From an uncultured Pseudomonadota bacterium (lineage in GTDB: Bacteria > Pseudomonadota > Gammaproteobacteria > Burkholderiales > Usitatibacteraceae), in NCBI GenBank assembly GCA_937898635.1, contig CALEJW010000235.1:4667-68666 (forward strand): a stretch of 64,000 bases of DNA, read 5' to 3'. The position numbers and the translations under genes are program-made. The notes under the pieces are model-generated. The model worked only from the letters and a program-made list of their open reading frames with translations, was not told the DNA's origin and ran no database searches. Shown here one piece after another: positions 41,738 through 50,155 of the stretch. The number at the start of each line of letters is the position of its first letter. Within the stretch, counting starts at the first letter, position 1.

Positions 41738-41851
41738 ATGATACGCGCACTCGCTTTCCTCGCCCTCGCGATCGTTCTCGGCGCCTGCGGCCAGAAGGGG
41801 CCGCTCAAGCTCCCCGATCCGCCGAAGGCCGCCCCGTCCTTCCACCCATGA
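41738..41851 (+). CDS. lptM: Small LptM-like lipoprotein
   Basis: Only 37 residues: a signal peptide with lipobox LGAC (C17) and the short mature segment CGQKGPLKLPDPPK. The CGQKGPL pattern is typical of LptM (YifL/LppL), which sits upstream of lysA and assists assembly of the LptD LPS translocon in E. coli. The stop overlaps lysA as ATGA. Confidence 0.88.
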   Translation: MIRALAFLALAIVLGACGQKGPLKLPDPPKAAPSFHP

Positions 41852-43095
41852 GCGCCGCGCGCCGCCTGGAGGGCGAGCTCTGGATGGAGGGCGTGCGCCT
41901 CGCGGAGGTGGCCGAGCGCTTCGGCACGCCCTGCTACGTCTACTCGCGCGCGGCGATCGAGGCCGCCTGGCGGGCCTTCGACGACGGGCTCGCGGGCACC
42001 GATCACCTCGTCTGCTACGCGGTCAAGGCGAACGCCAACCTCGCGGTGCTGGGCGTGCTCGCGCGGCTCGGCTCGGGATTCGACATCGTTTCCGGCGGGG
42101 AGCTCGCGCGCGTGCTTGCCGCCGGCGGCTCGCCCGGGCGCATCGTCTTCTCCGGCGTGGGCAAGACCGCGGACGAGATCCGGGCGGCGCTTCGAGCCGG
42201 GATCCGCTGCTTCAACGCGGAGAGCGAGCCCGAGCTCGAGCGGCTCGACGCCCTCGCGGGCGAGCTGGGCGTGCGCGCGCCCGTGTCGCTTCGCGTCAAC
42301 CCCGACGTGGACGCGCGCACCCACCCCTACATCTCCACGGGCCTGCGCGGGAACAAGTTCGGCATCGCCCACGACCGGGCCCTCGCCGCCTACGACCTCG
42401 CCGCCCGCCTGCCCAACCTCGACGTGACGGGAATCGACTGCCACATCGGCTCGCAGATCCTCGACCTGGCGCCGCTCGCGGAGGCGCTCGAGCGCGTGCT
42501 CGAGCTGGCCGACGCCCTCGCCTCCCGCGGGATCGCGATCGGGCACGTCGACCTCGGCGGCGGGCTCGGCATCCGCTACCGGGAGGGGGACGAGGCGCCC
42601 GACATCGGGCGCTGGTGCCGCGCGGTGGCCGCGCGGCTGGCCGGCACCGGCCACGCGATCGTGGTCGAGCCCGGGCGCGCCATCGTCGGCAACGCCGGCG
42701 TGCTCCTCGCGCGCGTGGAATACCTCAAGTCCGGCGAGGGCAAGCGCTTCGCCATCGTGGACGCCTCCATGAGCGAGCTCATCCGCCCGGCCCTCTACGA
42801 GGCATGGCACGACATCGAGCCGCTCGCCGAGCTCGACCGCCCCGTCGCCGAGTACGACGTGGTGGGCCCCGTCTGCGAATCCGCGGACATCCTCGGCGCC
42901 GGCCGCCGCCTCGCCCTCGCGCCCGGCGACGGCATCGCCATCCTCTCGGCGGGCGCCTACGGCATGGCGATGAGCTCCAACTACAACTCGCGCCCCCGCC
43001 CCTGCGAGGTGATGGTCGACGGCGCCCGCGCCGTCGAGGTTCGCCCGCGCGAGCCGCTCGCCGCACTCTTCGCCGGCGAGTCCACGCTCGACTGA
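41848..43095 (+). CDS. lysA: Diaminopimelate decarboxylase
   Basis: A 415-residue PLP enzyme making lysine from meso-diaminopimelate. PLP lysine is in CYAVKANANLAVL; GFDIVSGGEL, NPDVDARTHPYISTGLRGNK, GIDCHIGSQI, DLGGGLGIRY, EPGRAIVGNAG and GPVCESADIL follow, then AYGMAMSSNYNSRPRP. It is coupled to lptM by ATGA. Confidence 0.96.
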   Translation: MSAARRLEGELWMEGVRLAEVAERFGTPCYVYSRAAIEAAWRAFDDGLAGTDHLVCYAVKANANLAVLGVLARLGSGFDIVSGGELARVLAAGGSPGRIVFSGVGKTADEIRAALRAGIRCFNAESEPELERLDALAGELGVRAPVSLRVNPDVDARTHPYISTGLRGNKFGIAHDRALAAYDLAARLPNLDVTGIDCHIGSQILDLAPLAEALERVLELADALASRGIAIGHVDLGGGLGIRYREGDEAPDIGRWCRAVAARLAGTGHAIVVEPGRAIVGNAGVLLARVEYLKSGEGKRFAIVDASMSELIRPALYEAWHDIEPLAELDRPVAEYDVVGPVCESADILGAGRRLALAPGDGIAILSAGAYGMAMSSNYNSRPRPCEVMVDGARAVEVRPREPLAALFAGESTLD

Positions 43096-43408
43096 GGGCT
43101 CCCGCGCGAACCGGCCGAACGACGGGGCCGTGTTGGTGTCGATTCGACACCTTTGGCGCGCGAGTTCGATCAAATAGTCGCGCTTGACACGCACCGAAAG
43201 CGTGGATCCGCGGATTTTTCGCATATCATCGCCCTCACCAAGCTGGTGCGCGGATGTCGCGAAGGCGGCGCCCCGCACCGGACAAGAGCCACCAGGCTTC
43301 ACCGTTCGATCGAGAAATCCGAGCGCTTGGTAGTGGCAGGAACCCCGGCGAAGCCGCCGCCCGCCACGGTAGAGGCAATTCGGTCCAACAATCGAAAGGA
43401 GCAAGACG
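43096..43408 (+). other. 313-bp non-coding leader of the histone-like gene
   Basis: No convincing ORF lies here. It holds a palindrome (43136-43150), a perfect TTGACA at 43184-43189 without a matching -10 at normal spacing, and a TATCAT (43224-43229) without a good -35. GGTGCG (about 43244) and CGCACC (about 43274) could pair into a long stem in a 5' UTR. The gap ends with AAAGGAG, the SD of the histone-like gene. Confidence 0.5.
43136..43150. promoter_or_regulatory. Third copy of the marR-type palindrome
   Basis: GTGTCGATTCGACAC, a perfect 7-1-7 palindrome, is identical to that at 41344-41358; even the flanking CCTT is shared. It lies 41 bp past lysA and 258 bp before the histone-like ATG. 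TCGACA within its right arm (43144-43149) resembles a -35 box. Predicted binding site of the Cys-tailed MarR protein. Confidence 0.6.
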
Positions 43409-43783
43409 ATGGCAACCGCGAAGAAGAAACCTGCTGCGAAGAAGAAGGCCGCCAAGAAACCGGCCGCCAAGAAGAAGGTCACCAAGAAGCCTGCGGCCAA
43501 GCGGAAACCGGCCGCGAAGAAGAAGCCCGCCGCGAAGAAGAAGACGGCGAAGAAGAAGACGGCGAAGAAGAAGGTCGCCAAGAAGAAGCCCGCGAAGAAG
43601 AAGGCGGCAAAGAAGCCCGCCAAGAAAGCCAAGAAGAAGCCAGCCAAGAAGAAGGCGGCGAAGAAGCCTGCCAAGAAGAAGGCGGCGAAAAAGAAGCCCG
43701 CGATGAAGAAGGCTGCCCCCGCGAAGCCCATGGCTCCGTCGGTCATGCCCGTCATCACGCCGCTGATCAAGCCGATGAGCTGA
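43409..43783 (+). CDS. Histone H1-like lysine/alanine-rich DNA-binding protein
   Basis: A 124-residue protein made of Lys-Lys-Lys/Ala-Ala/Pro-Ala repeats (such as KKPAAKKKAAKK) for its first about 100 residues, with a short non-repetitive end (PMAPSVMPVITPLIKPMS). This resembles bacterial H1-like proteins that bind and compact DNA without sequence specificity. SD AAAGGAG precedes ATG 43409. The DNA is a run of AAG/GCC codons, so length could vary between strains by repeat slippage. Confidence 0.87.
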   Translation: MATAKKKPAAKKKAAKKPAAKKKVTKKPAAKRKPAAKKKPAAKKKTAKKKTAKKKVAKKKPAKKKAAKKPAKKAKKKPAKKKAAKKPAKKKAAKKKPAMKKAAPAKPMAPSVMPVITPLIKPMS

Positions 43784-43949
43784 CCGGGAGCGCGAGCTTC
43801 CGGCCCGCGAGGCCTGAACCCGAATACGAGGCGCGACCCGGTGGATCGGCCGTGAAAGCGGCCGGAGACTCCTCCCGGGGAGCGCCTCGCAAACGGGTGT
43901 TCCGTTCCCCCGTCCCCGAGCTAGCCGCGACCGCCCTGCGCTTCCCGCG

Positions 43950-44471
43950 CTAGGTCCCGCCGTCGCGCAACCTCCATTCCGCCACGGTGGCATAGCCGCC
44001 GCCGGCCGGAAGCGTCTCCACCAGCGAGAATGCCCCCACCCGCCAGGACACGGGGTCGATCGTCTCGCGTGCAACCGGCCCGGCGATCCGGCGCGCGAGC
44101 GTGAGGTGCGGCGCGTAGGCGCGCGACTCGCCCTCGAAACCCCGTCGCGCGAGCCGCCCGGCGAGGTCGGCCTGAAGGTCCGAAAGTCCCGGCGGCGGCG
44201 CCCGGCACCCCGCCCACGCGACCCCCGAGCGCCGGAAGCTGCCGATCTCGTCGAGCTCGAGGCGGAAGGCGCGCGCCTCGACCTCTCCTGCCGCCTCGCG
44301 CAATGCCGCGGCCCGGTCCGCCGCGACCTCGCCGAGGAACGCAAGCGTGAGGTGCAGCTTCGCGGCGGGAACGGCGCGCCCCCCCGCGGAGGCGGCGATG
44401 CGCGCGCCGCAAGCGGCGAGCGCATCGCGGGCGCCGGCATCGGGCCAGAGCGCGAAGAAGAGCCTCGCCAC
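43950..44471 (-). CDS. thpR: RNA 2',3'-cyclic phosphodiesterase (2H family)
   Basis: A 173-residue 2H phosphoesterase. Two HxTx motifs, HLTLAFLG (residues 40-43 for HLTL) and HLTLARR (about residue 121), form the active site. The N-terminus RLFFALWPD is typical. Family members hydrolyse 2',3'-cyclic phosphate and can ligate tRNA halves in vitro. Start is GTG 44471, eight bases after the mgtE stop. The 166-bp gap to the histone-like gene has only a short CGGCCG repeat and no clear terminator. Confidence 0.88.
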   Translation of the reverse strand: MARLFFALWPDAGARDALAACGARIAASAGGRAVPAAKLHLTLAFLGEVAADRAAALREAAGEVEARAFRLELDEIGSFRRSGVAWAGCRAPPPGLSDLQADLAGRLARRGFEGESRAYAPHLTLARRIAGPVARETIDPVSWRVGAFSLVETLPAGGGYATVAEWRLRDGGT

Positions 44472-44479
44472 GGCCGGGC

Positions 44480-45931
44480 CTAGACCAGGACGAGCGTGGC
44501 GAGCCCCAGGAAGATGAAGAAGCCCATGCTGTCGGTCACGAAGGTGAGGAACACGCTCGACCCGATCGCGGGGTCCCGGCCGAAGCGGTCCATGGCGAGG
44601 GGAATGACGAGCCCGGCGAGCGCCGCCACCACGAGGTTCAGCATCATGGCGAGCGCCATCACGCCCCCGAGCGCCACGTTGCGGTACAGGAGCCAGGCGA
44701 CGAACCCGAGGACGCTGCCCCAGAGGGCGCCGTTGAGGACGCTGATGCCGAGCTCCTTCGCGAGGAGGCGGCGGGCATTGGAGGCGCTCATCTGGTCGAG
44801 CGCGAGCGACCGGACGATGAGGGTGGAGGTCTGGTTGCCGGAGTTCCCCCCGATGCCCGCCACGATCGGCATGAGGGCGGCGAGCGCCGCCAGCCGCTCG
44901 ATGGAGCCCTCGAAGGCGCCCACCACGCGGGAGGCCACGAACGCCGTGCACAGGTTCAGCGCGAGCCACGGGGCGCGGTTCTTGGCCGAGGACCACACCG
45001 AGGAGAAGAGGTCCTCCTCCTCGCGCAGGCCGACCTTGGCGAACTCCTGGGCCTCCTGGCGCTCGCGCACGAAGTCGAGGACCGCGTCCACGGTGAGGCG
45101 GGCGATCACGCGCCCGTCGGCCGAGACGACGGGCGCGCTCACGAGGTCGTAGCGCTCGAAGGCCTGGGCGGCCTCGTCGGCGTCGCTGTCGGGGAGGAAG
45201 GACACGATGTCGCGGTCGAGCAGGTTCGCCACCTCCTCGTCGGGGTCGCTCACGAGGAGGCGCTTCAGGGGCAGGACGCCCCGCAGGTGGTCCTCCCGGT
45301 CCACCACGAAGAGGGCGTCGGTCTGGCCGGGCAGCTCGTCGAAGCGGCGCAGGTACCGCAGCGCCACCTCGCAGGTCACGTCCTCGCGGATGCTGACCGT
45401 CTCGAAGTCCATGAGGGCGCCGACGCTGCCCTCGGGGTAGGACAGGGCCGACTGCAGGCGCGCGCGGTCGCCGGCGTCGCGCGCCTCGATGATGTCCTGC
45501 ACCACCTCCTCGGGGAGGTCGGGGGCGAGGTCCGCGATCTCGTCCGCGTCGAGGTTGCGGGCGGCGGCGACGATCTCCGCCGAGTCCATGTCCGCGAGCA
45601 GGGTGTCGCGGACGCCGTCGGAGACCTCCAGCAGGATCTCGCCGTCGCGGTCGCTGTGCACCAGCCCCCACACCACGAGGCGCTCCTCGAGGGGCAAACC
45701 CTCGAGGATGTAGGCGACGTCGGCCGGGTGCAGCCCGTGGAGGCGCTTGGCGAGCTCGGCGAGGTTCTGCTTGTGGACGAGGGACTCGACGAGCTCGGGC
45801 CGGCGCGGGTCGCGCTCGCCCTGCCGGTGGACGAGCTCCTCCACCAGGCGCTGCTTGGCGAACATCTTCGAGATCGCGTCGAGATGTTCCTGCGGCGTGA
45901 GCGAGCGCGGCTTGTCGGTGGAAAGAGGCAT
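44480..45931 (-). CDS. mgtE: Magnesium transporter MgtE
   Basis: A 483-residue Mg2+ channel. The cytosolic N domain (LHPADVAYILEGLPLEERL) and two CBS domains (YPEGSVGALMDFETVSIRED, DREDHLRGVLPLKRLL, LVSAPVVSADGRVIARL) sense Mg2+; a linker leads to five membrane helices with PIVAGIGGNSGNQTSTLIVR. Length and order match MgtE. A TAGAAT (minus strand, 45975-45970) is a plausible -10, just beyond a GC hairpin (45976-45998). Confidence 0.95.
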   Translation of the reverse strand: MPLSTDKPRSLTPQEHLDAISKMFAKQRLVEELVHRQGERDPRRPELVESLVHKQNLAELAKRLHGLHPADVAYILEGLPLEERLVVWGLVHSDRDGEILLEVSDGVRDTLLADMDSAEIVAAARNLDADEIADLAPDLPEEVVQDIIEARDAGDRARLQSALSYPEGSVGALMDFETVSIREDVTCEVALRYLRRFDELPGQTDALFVVDREDHLRGVLPLKRLLVSDPDEEVANLLDRDIVSFLPDSDADEAAQAFERYDLVSAPVVSADGRVIARLTVDAVLDFVRERQEAQEFAKVGLREEEDLFSSVWSSAKNRAPWLALNLCTAFVASRVVGAFEGSIERLAALAALMPIVAGIGGNSGNQTSTLIVRSLALDQMSASNARRLLAKELGISVLNGALWGSVLGFVAWLLYRNVALGGVMALAMMLNLVVAALAGLVIPLAMDRFGRDPAIGSSVFLTFVTDSMGFFIFLGLATLVLV

Positions 45932-46028
45932 GGGTCGGGTGGCCGGACGGGCCCGGGCGGGTCGCGGGTATTCTAGGCCGCGGACCCGCGCCGCGGCCGT
46001 TTCGGGACGATTATTTTCGCCCGGGCCC

Positions 46029-46724
46029 CTAGGGGAGCTCCGCCGCCCCCATGCGCGAAAGCACGATCTGCGTCTTGCGCTCCAGCCACGGCGTGGCCCG
46101 GTTGCGGTCGTAGAAGCGCGGGTTGGGAACCATCGCCGCGAGGCGCGCGGCCTGCACGGGCGTGAGCGCCGCCGCGCTCACCCCGTAGTAGTGCCGCGCC
46201 GCGGCCTCGGCGCCGAAGACGCCGTCGCCCCACTCGATCACGTTCAGGTAGATCTCGAGGATCCGGCGCTTGTCCATGACGCTCTCCATCATCACGGTGA
46301 CCATCGCCTCCTGCGCCTTGCGCCAGGGGGTGCGGCTGCCCGAGAGGAAGAGGTTCTTGGCGAGCTGCTGCGAGATCGTCGAGCCGCCCGCGACCACCTT
46401 GCCGCGCTTCTGGTTCTTCTCCCAGGCCTTCTGCATCGCCTCCCAGTCGAATCCCTCGTGGTCGGAGAACTTCGCGTCCTCCGCCGCCACCACCGCGCGC
46501 TTCAGGTGCACGGAGATCCGCGCGTAGGGCACCCACTGGTGGCGCAGCCTCGCGTCGGGCCGGCGCTCGCGGGCGCGCTCGAGGCGATCCTCCATGAAGG
46601 CCGTGGACGCGGGATCGTGGCTCCTCCACCACGCGAGTCGCGCGAGGATCGACAGCTCGTAGCCGACGAAGGCCACCGCGAGCCCGAGCGCGGCCCAGCC
46701 CGCGACGCGCGCGATCCGGCTCAC
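46029..46724 (-). CDS. mtgA: Monofunctional peptidoglycan glycosyltransferase
   Basis: A 231-residue membrane-anchored GT51 enzyme extending glycan strands. An N-terminal helix (VAGWAALGLAVAFVGYEL) precedes the catalytic core: VVAAEDAKFSDHEGFDWEAM (catalytic Glu), GGSTISQQLAKNLFLSGSR, RRILEIYLNVIEWGDGVFG and EAAARHYYG. Start is GTG 46724 in a GTGA overlap with aroE. Confidence 0.93.
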   Translation of the reverse strand: MSRIARVAGWAALGLAVAFVGYELSILARLAWWRSHDPASTAFMEDRLERARERRPDARLRHQWVPYARISVHLKRAVVAAEDAKFSDHEGFDWEAMQKAWEKNQKRGKVVAGGSTISQQLAKNLFLSGSRTPWRKAQEAMVTVMMESVMDKRRILEIYLNVIEWGDGVFGAEAAARHYYGVSAAALTPVQAARLAAMVPNPRFYDRNRATPWLERKTQIVLSRMGAAELP

Positions 46725-47527
46725 GCCTGGCGCAGCGCGGCGATGACGCGGGCGGTTTCCGGCCACTTTCCGCGCCAGAGGAAGAAGGATTCCGCGGCCT
46801 GCTCCACGAGCATGCCGAGCCCGTCGCTCGCGCGGGCCCCGGCGGCCGTCGCGAGGTCGAGGAAGGCGCGCGCCGCCGGCCCGTAGGCCATGTCGTAGGC
46901 GTTCGCGCCCGGGGCGAAGAGGCCGGCGGGCAGCACGAGGTGTTCTCCGCGCGTGGAGGAGGAAGTGGCGTTCAGCACGAGATCGTAGCCCTCTCCCATC
47001 GCGTCGAGCCCCGCGCCCTCCACCTTTCCGGCGTCGCGGAAGCGCGCCGCGAGATCGAGCGCGCGCTCGCGCGTCCGGTTGGCGATGACCAGGCGCGCCG
47101 GGGAAAGCGCGAGCAGGGGCGCGATCACGCCGCGCGCGGCGCCGCCGGCGCCCAGGACGAGGATGCGCCGGCCTTCCAGCGCGAGGCCGAGGTTTCGCGT
47201 GAGGTCGCGCACGAGTCCCGCGCCGTCGGTGTTGTCGCCGAGGATCGCGCTCCCGCGACGGGCGAGGCAGTTCACGGCGCCCGCGCGCTCGGCGCGTTCC
47301 GTGCGCTCCCCGGCGAAGGCGAAGGCCTCCTCCTTGAAGGGCAGCGTCACGTTGGCGCCGCGGCCGCCGCCGGCGAAGAACTCGCCCGCGGCTCGCGCGA
47401 AGTCCCCCGGCTCGACGAGGAGGCGTCCGTACGCCATCGACTCGCCGCAATCCCTCGCGAAGCGAGCGTGAATCTCGGGCGAGCGCGAATGCGCGACGGG
47501 ATTGCCGATGACGACGTAACGGTCCAT
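46721..47527 (-). CDS. aroE: Shikimate dehydrogenase
   Basis: A 268-residue NADP enzyme reducing 3-dehydroshikimate in aromatic amino acid synthesis. It shows [36 protein letters not shown] (catalytic Lys), [35 protein letters not shown] and [20 protein letters not shown] 47527. A TATATAT box lies about 90 bp upstream of the start (47617-47623) in the gap shared with glnA. Confidence 0.95.
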   Translation of the reverse strand: MDRYVVIGNPVAHSRSPEIHARFARDCGESMAYGRLLVEPGDFARAAGEFFAGGGRGANVTLPFKEEAFAFAGERTERAERAGAVNCLARRGSAILGDNTDGAGLVRDLTRNLGLALEGRRILVLGAGGAARGVIAPLLALSPARLVIANRTRERALDLAARFRDAGKVEGAGLDAMGEGYDLVLNATSSSTRGEHLVLPAGLFAPGANAYDMAYGPAARAFLDLATAAGARASDGLGMLVEQAAESFFLWRGKWPETARVIAALRQA

Positions 47528-47859
47528 GGATCCGGGCGCTTTTCTTGATCGGGACGAATGCGGCGCGTTGCGCCCGGCGCCATGATAGCCGCCGTGGGTC
47601 GCCTGCCGCGAACCGTATATATAGTGGAGGTGCCCGCCGAGGGGTTGGGGCCGAAGATGCCCGAAAACGGTGCGTTGTTTTATGCTATGCACCATGTTCG
47701 GGCGCCGCATCGAAGCCCTCGAGCTTTGGGCAAACAAAATCAATGACTTGCCACTGCTTTGCCGTGGCATGCATCCTGCTATTCCAAGGGCTCCCACCGT
47801 TTATCACCCCGATCCATTCCCCATTCTGGGGCGTCATCCCTCAACCAGGAGAAAGAGTC
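47528..47859. promoter_or_regulatory. aroE/glnA divergent control region with an NtrC-like enhancer
   Basis: This 332-bp gap has no supported ORF. GCACCATGTTCGGGC (47689-47703) matches the NtrC consensus GCACCA-N3-TGGTGC at 10 of 12 fixed positions. It is centred about 95 bp before the predicted glnA start. The left part, near aroE, contains TATATAT at 47617-47623. The sigma-54 core promoter is listed separately. Confidence 0.55.
47765..47779 (+). promoter_or_regulatory. Sigma-54 promoter of glnA
   Basis: TGGCATGCATCCTGC matches the -24/-12 consensus TGGCAC-N5-TTGC, with the GG and GC doublets at exactly the required spacing. Transcription would start near 47791, giving a leader of about 69 bases to the glnA ATG. 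Fits nitrogen control by the NtrB/NtrC genes downstream. Confidence 0.75.
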
Positions 47860-49269
47860 ATGGCAGCGGCCGATGTCTTGAAGATGATCAAGGAAAACGA
47901 GGTCAAGTTCGTGGACCTGCGCTTTACCGACACGAAGGGCAAGGAGCAGCACGTGTCGGTGCCCGCGAAGGCCTTCGGCGAGGACAAGTTCAAGGACGGC
48001 CACGCGTTCGACGGCTCGTCGATCGCCGGCTGGAAGGGCATCGAGGCCTCCGACATGCTGCTCATGCCGGACGCGGATTCCGCCCGCATGGACCCGTTCA
48101 TGGACGAGCCGACGCTCAACATCTCCTGCGACGTGATCGAGCCGTCCACGGGCAAGGGCTACGACCGCGACCCGCGCTCCATCGCGAAGCGTGCGGAGGC
48201 CTACCTCAAGAGCTCCGGCCTCGGCGACACCGCCTACTTCGGCCCGGAGCCCGAGTTCTTCATCTTCGATGCGGTCGAGTGGAAGGTGGACATGTCGGGC
48301 AGCTTCGTGAAGATCTTCTCGGAGGAGGCGCCGTGGTCCTCCGACGGCAAGTTCGAGGGCGGCAACCTCGGGCACCGTCCCCCGGTGAAGGGCGGCTATT
48401 TCCCGGTGCCCCCGGTCGACTCCCTCCAGGACATCCGCTCCGCCATGTGCCTCGCGCTCGAGGAGCAGGGCGTGGAGGTCGAGGTGCACCACCACGAGGT
48501 GGCGGCCCCCGGCCAGTGCGAGATCGGCACGAAGTTCGAGACGCTGGTGAAGCGCGCCGACTGGCTGCAGATCCTCAAGTACACGGTGTGGAACGTCGCG
48601 CGCTCCTACGGCAAGACCGCGACCTTCATGCCCAAGCCCGTCGTGGGCGACAACGGCTCGGGCATGCACGTGCACCAGTCGGTGTGGAAGGGCGGCCAGA
48701 ACCTCTTCGCCGGCGACGGCTACGCGGGCCTCTCGGAGTTCGCGCTCTACTACATCGGCGGCGTCATCAAGCACGCGAAGGCGCTCAACGCGATCACCAA
48801 CCCCGGCACCAACTCCTACAAGCGGCTCGTCCCCGGGTTCGAGGCGCCGATCAACCTCGCCTACTCCGCGCGCAACCGCTCGGCCTCCTGCCGCATCCCC
48901 TTCGTGTCGAGCCCCAAGGGCCGGCGCGTCGAGGTGCGCTTCCCCGACCCGACGGCGAACCCCTACCTCGCCTTCGCCGCGCTCCTGATGGCGGGCCTGG
49001 ACGGCGTGCAGAACAAGATCCACCCCGGCGATCCGCTGGACAAGAACCTCTACGACCTGGAGCCCGAGGAAGCCGCGAAGGTGCCGCATCCCTGCGCCTC
49101 GCTCGACGAGGCGCTCGCGAGCCTCGACAAGGACCGCGACTTCCTCACGCGCGGCGGCGTGTTCTCAAACGACATGATCGATGCCTACATCGCCCTCAAG
49201 TACGAGGAGGTGCAGCGCTTCCGGATGACCACGCACCCCGTGGAGTTCGACATGTACTTCTCGGCCTGA
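47860..49269 (+). CDS. glnA: Glutamine synthetase type I
   Basis: A 469-residue GSI making glutamine from glutamate and ammonia. [52 protein letters not shown] and NRSASCRIP are the catalytic and metal-binding motifs. Y398 in [10 protein letters not shown] is the adenylylation site used by GlnE, so covalent control is expected. SD AGGAG sits eight bases before ATG 47860. Driven by the sigma-54 promoter and followed by a terminator. Confidence 0.98.
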   Translation: MAAADVLKMIKENEVKFVDLRFTDTKGKEQHVSVPAKAFGEDKFKDGHAFDGSSIAGWKGIEASDMLLMPDADSARMDPFMDEPTLNISCDVIEPSTGKGYDRDPRSIAKRAEAYLKSSGLGDTAYFGPEPEFFIFDAVEWKVDMSGSFVKIFSEEAPWSSDGKFEGGNLGHRPPVKGGYFPVPPVDSLQDIRSAMCLALEEQGVEVEVHHHEVAAPGQCEIGTKFETLVKRADWLQILKYTVWNVARSYGKTATFMPKPVVGDNGSGMHVHQSVWKGGQNLFAGDGYAGLSEFALYYIGGVIKHAKALNAITNPGTNSYKRLVPGFEAPINLAYSARNRSASCRIPFVSSPKGRRVEVRFPDPTANPYLAFAALLMAGLDGVQNKIHPGDPLDKNLYDLEPEEAAKVPHPCASLDEALASLDKDRDFLTRGGVFSNDMIDAYIALKYEEVQRFRMTTHPVEFDMYFSA

Positions 49270-49289
49270 AGCGGCCGGGCATCGCGGCA

Positions 49290-49316
49290 AGGGGCGGCGC
49301 CGTCCGCCCCTTTTTA
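49290..49316 (+). terminator. Intrinsic terminator after glnA
   Basis: AGGGGCGG (49290-49297) pairs with CCGCCCCT (49304-49311), loop of 6, followed by TTTTTA. It lies 20 bp past the glnA stop, so much of the nitrogen transcript should end here and limit read-through to glnL-glnG. Confidence 0.88.
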
Positions 49317-49403
49317 CTGGCCCCTCGGGGAGCCGCGCCTTGTGGTCGGCACCGGCCCGAACCACAAGGTATGGGACATTTTGCGTCTAGGCCATTGATC
49401 TCG

Positions 49404-49433
49404 TTGACTTTTCAGATGACCCCTCCCTATCCT
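49404..49433 (+). promoter_or_regulatory. Predicted sigma-70 promoter of the DUF4124-glnL-glnG segment
   Basis: -35 TTGACT (49404-49409, 5/6) and -10 TATCCT (49428-49433, 4/6), spacer 18, placed 31 bp before the DUF4124 ATG. It would give the regulators a basal transcript separate from glnA. Confidence 0.5.
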
Positions 49434-49464
49434 GACCGTCCCCTGTCGCACGTGGGAGCGGGTC

Positions 49465-50058
49465 ATGAAGTCACTCTGGATCGGCGTCGCCGCGAGTCTC
49501 GCCGCGCCGCTGGCGCTTGCGCAGACCCTCATCTACAAGCACGTGGACGAGAACGGCCGCGTCACCTACACGAACCGCCCGATGAAGGGCGCGACGGTCG
49601 TGGATCTCGAGCCGCTCAGCACGATCCCCGCGTTGGTCCCGCCGTCGGTCCTGGCCGAAAAGCCGGCGGCACCGGCCGCGGAGAAGCCCGCCGCGAAGCC
49701 CGCCGTCGCGATCGTCACGCCGAAGGCGTTGCCGACGAAGGTCGCGTCCATAGACCGCGAGACGCAGCGCAGCCGCGACGACGTCCGGCGCAGGATCCTG
49801 GAGGACGAGCTCGCGCAGGAGGAGAAGTCCCTCGCCGCGACCCGCAAGGCGCTCCTGGACGAGCGCCAGAACCCGCTGCTCATCGCCGCCGTGCGCGTCG
49901 CGCAGCAGGCCACCGACCCCACCCCCGCGCAGCAGGCCGAGATGCGCGCGAACATCGACCGCGCGTCCGGACGGATCCGCGGCCTGCAGGCCACCGTCGC
50001 CGAGCACGAGAAGAACATCGAGGCGCTCAAGAAGGAGCTCGGCGCGCTCAAGCCGTAG
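49465..50058 (+). CDS. Secreted DUF4124 protein in the glnA-glnL interval
   Basis: A 197-residue protein with a signal peptide (residues 1 to about 19, PLALA), a DUF4124 module (LIYKHVDENGRVTYTNRP), an Ala/Pro/Lys linker and two long predicted coiled-coil helices (RRRILEDELAQEEKSLAATR, AEHEKNIEALKKELGALK). Probably periplasmic; role unknown. Its position between glnA and glnL has been kept in a well-ordered nitrogen cluster, but it has no visible nitrogen-related motif. Confidence 0.82.
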   Translation: MKSLWIGVAASLAAPLALAQTLIYKHVDENGRVTYTNRPMKGATVVDLEPLSTIPALVPPSVLAEKPAAPAAEKPAAKPAVAIVTPKALPTKVASIDRETQRSRDDVRRRILEDELAQEEKSLAATRKALLDERQNPLLIAAVRVAQQATDPTPAQQAEMRANIDRASGRIRGLQATVAEHEKNIEALKKELGALKP

Positions 50059-50100
50059 CCTCGCGCAGTCCCCTCTTCCGGCAATCCCCTCCTGCCGACC

Positions 50101-50121
50101 CGCCAGCGACCTTCGCTGGCG
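50101..50121 (+). repeat. 9-bp hairpin between DUF4124 gene and glnL
   Basis: CGCCAGCGA-CCT-TCGCTGGCG is a perfect 9-bp stem with a 3-base loop. A five-T run begins about 10 bases later, too far for a standard intrinsic terminator. It could be a weak terminator, an RNA end or a processing site ahead of glnL. Confidence 0.5.
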
Positions 50122-50155
50122 CGGTTCCTGCTTTTTCCCTTCCGGGCAGGCGCGC

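Noticed and set aside
43184..43189. Perfect TTGACA as the -35 of the histone-like gene
   Set aside because: No acceptable -10 lies 16-18 bp downstream, so it was not called as a promoter.
41701..43770. A long minus-strand frame with many Phe/Gly/Leu residues suggesting a membrane protein
   Set aside because: It is the reverse complement of the AAG/GCC repeats of the histone-like gene and of lysA; the hydrophobic repeats are an artefact.
43409..43783. Regularly repeated short units considered as a CRISPR array
   Set aside because: Units are codon-sized, in frame and without unique spacers; it is a lysine-rich coding repeat.
47558..47746. Short plus-strand ORF between aroE and glnA
   Set aside because: No SD, no motif, and it runs through the region holding the NtrC-like site and promoter elements.
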